The notes under the pieces are model-generated. The model did no database searches. It was not told the DNA's origin and saw only the letters and a list, made by a program, of their open reading frames with translations. A program made the position numbers and the translations under genes. From assembly GCF_002811985.1 (NCBI RefSeq), contig NZ_NPDU01000063.1, positions 8,836-26,728 on the forward strand: a stretch of 17,893 nt of DNA, written 5' to 3'. The stretch is from Leptospira adleri. GTDB lineage: Bacteria > Spirochaetota > Leptospiria > Leptospirales > Leptospiraceae. Shown here piece by piece: positions 15,319 through 17,893 of this stretch. The number at the start of each line of letters is the position of its first letter. Within the stretch, counting starts at the first letter, position 1.

Positions 15319-16311
15319 ATGCGGAAGAATTTGATTCGTTTCCTTTTTCAAAAATATCGTTTTGGGGTCTGTATTCTTCTTTCCGCCCTTTTCTTGGTTG
15401 AAAAAGATCTCCTTGCTCAAGCGATAGAAGAACAAACTCCCGTAGAAAAGAGACAGCCGCGTTTCGAACTTCTCATCAAACGGCAAACCTATCGATGGAT
15501 TCCGTACGACTATACTTCCTTTTCGGAACATTCTCCGTTGGAAAGTTCGATCCGAACTGATTCCGTAAAACAAAACCAAAAGGTAATCGTTCCGCTAACG
15601 TTCCGATACGACAATGTTGAACGAAATTTTAGAGTCGAGATTTCCGCGTACGAAATAGAATTAGCGAACGCGAATACCAATGTCACTCAGGCAGGATCGG
15701 GAGGGTATCAAGTTCGAAGACAATATTTCAATCCTATGATCCGTTCCGAGGCGGAATTCAATTATTATAAAATTCTAAACTTATCACCGAGCTGGAAATT
15801 GTTCGCGGGCGCGGGAATTCGGAATATCAACAAATACAAATACGGCTATTATCTGCGGGAAGGCGGATATCAGGAATATTTTTACACATACGGTCCGCAG
15901 CTTGTGTTGAATACGGAATACAAACTCTGGAAAGAAGTCTCCGTTCAATGGGGACTCGATCTGTTTTATACGCAGGGAAATCGATTCTACAAAGAACAGA
16001 TGTTTCTTCCGGATTCTATTGTCGTCTCCAACGGGAACGCGGGCGTCAAAGGAATCTACAGAGGATACGAGATTGATCTTTCATTGAGTTACCGAATTTT
16101 TGATACCGTAAAATTTTTCGCGGGATACAATTATATCTATTCTTATTTTAGTTATTATGGATTCGGACAAACCGATTTCAACTTCGGAAACCCGCAAACC
16201 AATCCGTTTCCGACACAAGCGATCGTCGCGCCAACGATTTCACGCCCCGTTCGCTCCGGGAATTACGAGATTCTACAAGGTTTTTATCTGGGAGTTGCGG
16301 TAGGTTTTTGA
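15319..16311 (+). CDS. Putative outer-membrane beta-barrel protein
   Basis: A 330-residue exported protein. Residues 2-14 are basic, followed by a hydrophobic stretch (16-28) and a likely signal-peptidase site after LLAQA (about residue 35). The mature part is rich in Tyr, Phe, Asn and Gly in alternating polar/hydrophobic strands (for example KLFAGAGIRNINKYKYGYYL and FFAGYNYIYSYFSYYGFG). It ends in Val-Gly-Phe, the C-terminal aromatic expected for Bam-dependent outer-membrane insertion. I associate this overall pattern with a Leptospira outer-membrane protein family (LA_2444/LA_4059-type), but that is from memory, not from a search. GAGGT precedes ATG 15319 by 3 bases. It is followed by a structured stem region and then the leucine-rich-repeat gene. 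Confidence 0.72.
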   Translation: MRKNLIRFLFQKYRFGVCILLSALFLVEKDLLAQAIEEQTPVEKRQPRFELLIKRQTYRWIPYDYTSFSEHSPLESSIRTDSVKQNQKVIVPLTFRYDNVERNFRVEISAYEIELANANTNVTQAGSGGYQVRRQYFNPMIRSEAEFNYYKILNLSPSWKLFAGAGIRNINKYKYGYYLREGGYQEYFYTYGPQLVLNTEYKLWKEVSVQWGLDLFYTQGNRFYKEQMFLPDSIVVSNGNAGVKGIYRGYEIDLSLSYRIFDTVKFFAGYNYIYSYFSYYGFGQTDFNFGNPQTNPFPTQAIVAPTISRPVRSGNYEILQGFYLGVAVGF

Positions 16312-16354
16312 GGATTTGACAAGTTCGTTTTTTACGTTACGAATATAAATCCTC
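16310..16354 (+). terminator. Nested stem at the end of the outer-membrane protein gene
   Basis: GAGGATTT (16310-16317, overlapping the stop codon) pairs with AAATCCTC (16347-16354). Inside is a second stem TTCGT (16324-16328) / ACGAA (16339-16343). This two-tier hairpin may end or protect the mRNA. The sequence also contains TTGACA at 16316-16321, so the same DNA could double as the -35 of a promoter for the next gene. Confidence 0.4.
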
Positions 16355-16422
16355 TCCGAGTGAAACATCGAAAAGGTAAGAATTCAGAGCTCCGCTTTTG
16401 CGATTTGATCGTTCGGATTTCC

Positions 16423-16457
16423 ACGATGGGACAACCTGTGGGAATTGTTCGCATCGT
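16423..16457 (+). other. Two-stage stem-loop in the outer-membrane protein/LRR gap
   Basis: ACGATG (16423-16428) pairs with CATCGT (16452-16457), enclosing ACAA (16431-16434) and TTGT (16445-16448), which leave a 10-base loop. It sits about 137 bases upstream of the leucine-rich-repeat gene and about 100 bases after a TTGACA hexamer, so it could be part of a leader RNA. I see no match to a known riboswitch. Confidence 0.25.
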
Positions 16458-16593
16458 AGAATTTCCATAAGATGATTAGAATGCGATCCTCCGTTTTAAA
16501 GCAATCTTACGTTTACCTTATTGTCGGATTAATACGTCGCTTTGGATTTATAAGTCGGGTAGTATTCAACGGGGATTCTATTATACTTTTCTT

Positions 16594-17604
16594 ATGCGCT
16601 TTGTTCCCGGATGCAAATCCGCCGTATTCTTATTCTTCTTTTTTTGGAGTTTTGCACTCTGCCCGACTTTAGAAGGACGCCCGCAAGGAAATTTAGAAGA
16701 TTTCGACCGATGGCTTCGCCGTTTTCGGAACCCTTCCGAATGGAAGACGCTGAATTTGAGTTATCTTAGATTGGAGAAACTTTCGAAAGGAATTTCTTTT
16801 TTTAAAAATTTGGAATGGCTCCAATTATCGGGAAATGAGCTCACAACTCTCCCTGAAGAGATCGGGACTCTTCGAAACTTGCAAGGATTGATATTATCCG
16901 AAAATCAATTGATCGCTCTCCCTAAAGAGATCGGTCGATTGAAAAACTTAAAAAAAATCCATCTATATTATAATTATCTAACATATCTTCCTAGGGAGAT
17001 CGGAAATCTGGAAAACCTGCAGGAGCTTTATTTGAATTACAATTCTCTGAAATCGCTTCCAAAGGAAATCGGAGAACTAAAAAATCTGCAAAAGTTAGAG
17101 CTGCCGGGTAACGCGCTCGAGGAGATACCGAAAGAGATCGGACAACTTCAAAATTTGCAGGATCTGAATTTAAGTTCGAATCGCCTCACCGCACTCCCGG
17201 ACGAAGTGGGTCAAATATTGAACTTGAAGAGCCTTCGGTTGGATCATAATTCGATCTTTCATCTTCCGAAAGAAATCGGAGGGCTTGAAAATTTGGAAAC
17301 TTTGTCTGCGTATGGAAATTCTCTGGAAGCCGTTCCGGAGGAGATCGGTCAGCTGCGGAATTTAAAAGAACTGGATTTGTCGAATAATGAAATTTCCTAT
17401 CTTCCCAAAGAGATCGGAACTCTTAAGAATTTGCGAATCTTGCATTTGCGGGACAATCCTCTTACGCGCCTTCCGGAAGAAATCGGACAGTTGCAGGCAT
17501 TGGAAGAATTGATCTTGAATCCGAATGTATTTCCGGAAGAAGAAAGGCAAAAACTGAAAGAGTTACTCCCTAAATGCAGAATTTATTATATGAATGCCAG
17601 GTAG
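16594..17604 (+). CDS. Leucine-rich-repeat protein (secreted/exported)
   Basis: A 336-residue protein with a hydrophobic N-terminus (residues 10-22, after Arg2 and Lys8), consistent with a signal peptide. Cys23 sits in a poor lipobox (F-A-L-C), so lipidation is doubtful. The mature part is almost wholly leucine-rich repeats: one degenerate repeat (starting near residue 50) followed by ten canonical 23-residue units of the form L-P-x-E-I-G-x-L-x-N-L, as in pathogenic Leptospira LRR proteins, usually surface or secreted binding proteins. The C-terminus after the last repeat is a short cap (FPEEERQKLKELLPKCR). There is no ribosome binding site, and a TATTATAC lies 8-14 bases before the ATG, so a very short leader is possible. 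Repeats could recombine with paralogues. Confidence 0.88.
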   Translation: MRFVPGCKSAVFLFFFFWSFALCPTLEGRPQGNLEDFDRWLRRFRNPSEWKTLNLSYLRLEKLSKGISFFKNLEWLQLSGNELTTLPEEIGTLRNLQGLILSENQLIALPKEIGRLKNLKKIHLYYNYLTYLPREIGNLENLQELYLNYNSLKSLPKEIGELKNLQKLELPGNALEEIPKEIGQLQNLQDLNLSSNRLTALPDEVGQILNLKSLRLDHNSIFHLPKEIGGLENLETLSAYGNSLEAVPEEIGQLRNLKELDLSNNEISYLPKEIGTLKNLRILHLRDNPLTRLPEEIGQLQALEELILNPNVFPEEERQKLKELLPKCRIYYMNAR

Positions 17605-17746
17605 TTTTAGAATCTTTCGGAACGTATTCTAAAAACGGAATATACTGATTTTTGATATTAGAATTTTTGTCGAGTCGATAGAAAAATGGAAGGCTGTAAA
17701 TAAACTGTGCATAAGTCTTAGGAGGCTTAAGTTCGAATTCAAAAAA

Positions 17747-17893
17747 TTATTTCCGAATCGAGCTAAGAAAAGAAAAAGAAGAACCTTTTCCGGGGATTTT
17801 TTCCAATTCGGCGCTCAAAAAAAGTTCTCTGAATTTGGACAATTTTTTTAAAAATAGTTTGACCGGTTGAGTGACGTAATTAATTTGGATCTT
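17747..17893 (-). CDS. Partial CDS: probable C-terminus of a gene extending beyond the right edge
   Basis: Read from the right edge on the minus strand, one frame stays open for 48 codons from 17893 to a TAA at 17747-17749, while the neighbouring frame from 17891 hits a stop after three codons. It contains KLFLKKLSKFRELFLSAELEK and ends in SSIRK, a Lys/Leu-rich amphipathic tail of normal protein composition. No family can be named from so little. It would be convergent with the leucine-rich-repeat gene. It could also be a chance open frame. Confidence 0.4.
   Translation of the reverse strand, partial: KIQINYVTQPVKLFLKKLSKFRELFLSAELEKIPGKGSSFSFLSSIRK

Noticed and set aside
16472..16672. 66-codon plus-strand frame overlapping the LRR start
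   Set aside because: No ribosome binding site; it runs into the LRR gene in another frame.
1..17893. tRNA, rRNA, insertion sequences, attachment sites and toxin-antitoxin or defence genes
   Set aside because: Read for, but none seen: no cloverleaf-like segment, transposase or integrase motifs, nor any defence-type domain in the gene set.

Overview
The window looks like chromosomal DNA from a Leptospira species, probably of the pathogen-related clade. This is inferred from the protein families and general style (a tandem leucine-rich-repeat exported protein with 23-residue repeats, a Leptospira-type outer-membrane protein, moderate G+C with AT-rich intergenic DNA). There is no rRNA or marker gene to fix the species. 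I see no tRNA, rRNA, CRISPR array, insertion sequence or prophage, and most genes are intact housekeeping or envelope genes.

Layout, left to right. An AT-rich stretch with a 9-bp tandem repeat (1-384) precedes a DoxX-like membrane protein (minus strand), whose upstream region carries repeated AATACTTC half-sites. Next come a C69-family (secernin/dipeptidase-like) peptidase, possibly preceded by a 21-codon leader ORF, and a convergent TerC-family membrane protein that overlaps it by 14 bp. A thioredoxin-fold redox protein and a DEAD-box RNA helicase follow on the plus strand. Between the helicase and a universal stress protein lies a compact cluster: two direct copies of a ~107-bp element, each opening with a 16-bp palindrome, plus a third, perfect 13-bp-arm palindrome. 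The stress protein diverges from a protein that looks like a very divergent sigma factor, and a perfect TTGAT-N4-ATCAA (CRP/FNR-type) box lies between them. A six-transmembrane methyl-accepting chemotaxis protein comes next.

The clearest regulated module is at 9011-12721. A membrane-anchored amidohydrolase and a membrane-anchored M20 peptidase (PM20D1-like) form a two-gene minus-strand operon, divergent from a TetR-family regulator. Two near-identical TGAGGATTSCTCA operators lie between them, one sitting exactly between the -35 and -10 of the predicted operon promoter. This fits repression, relieved by an unknown amide or N-acyl compound that the two periplasm-facing hydrolases would degrade.

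The right part holds a small four-helix membrane protein, a hot-dog thioesterase, a patatin-like phospholipase, an outer-membrane beta-barrel-like protein, a leucine-rich-repeat protein, and the probable 3' end of a further minus-strand gene running off the window. I found no obvious defence system or large new multi-gene system. The best leads are the TetR/hydrolase module, the sigma-like protein with the CRP/FNR box, and the palindrome-headed repeat cluster.
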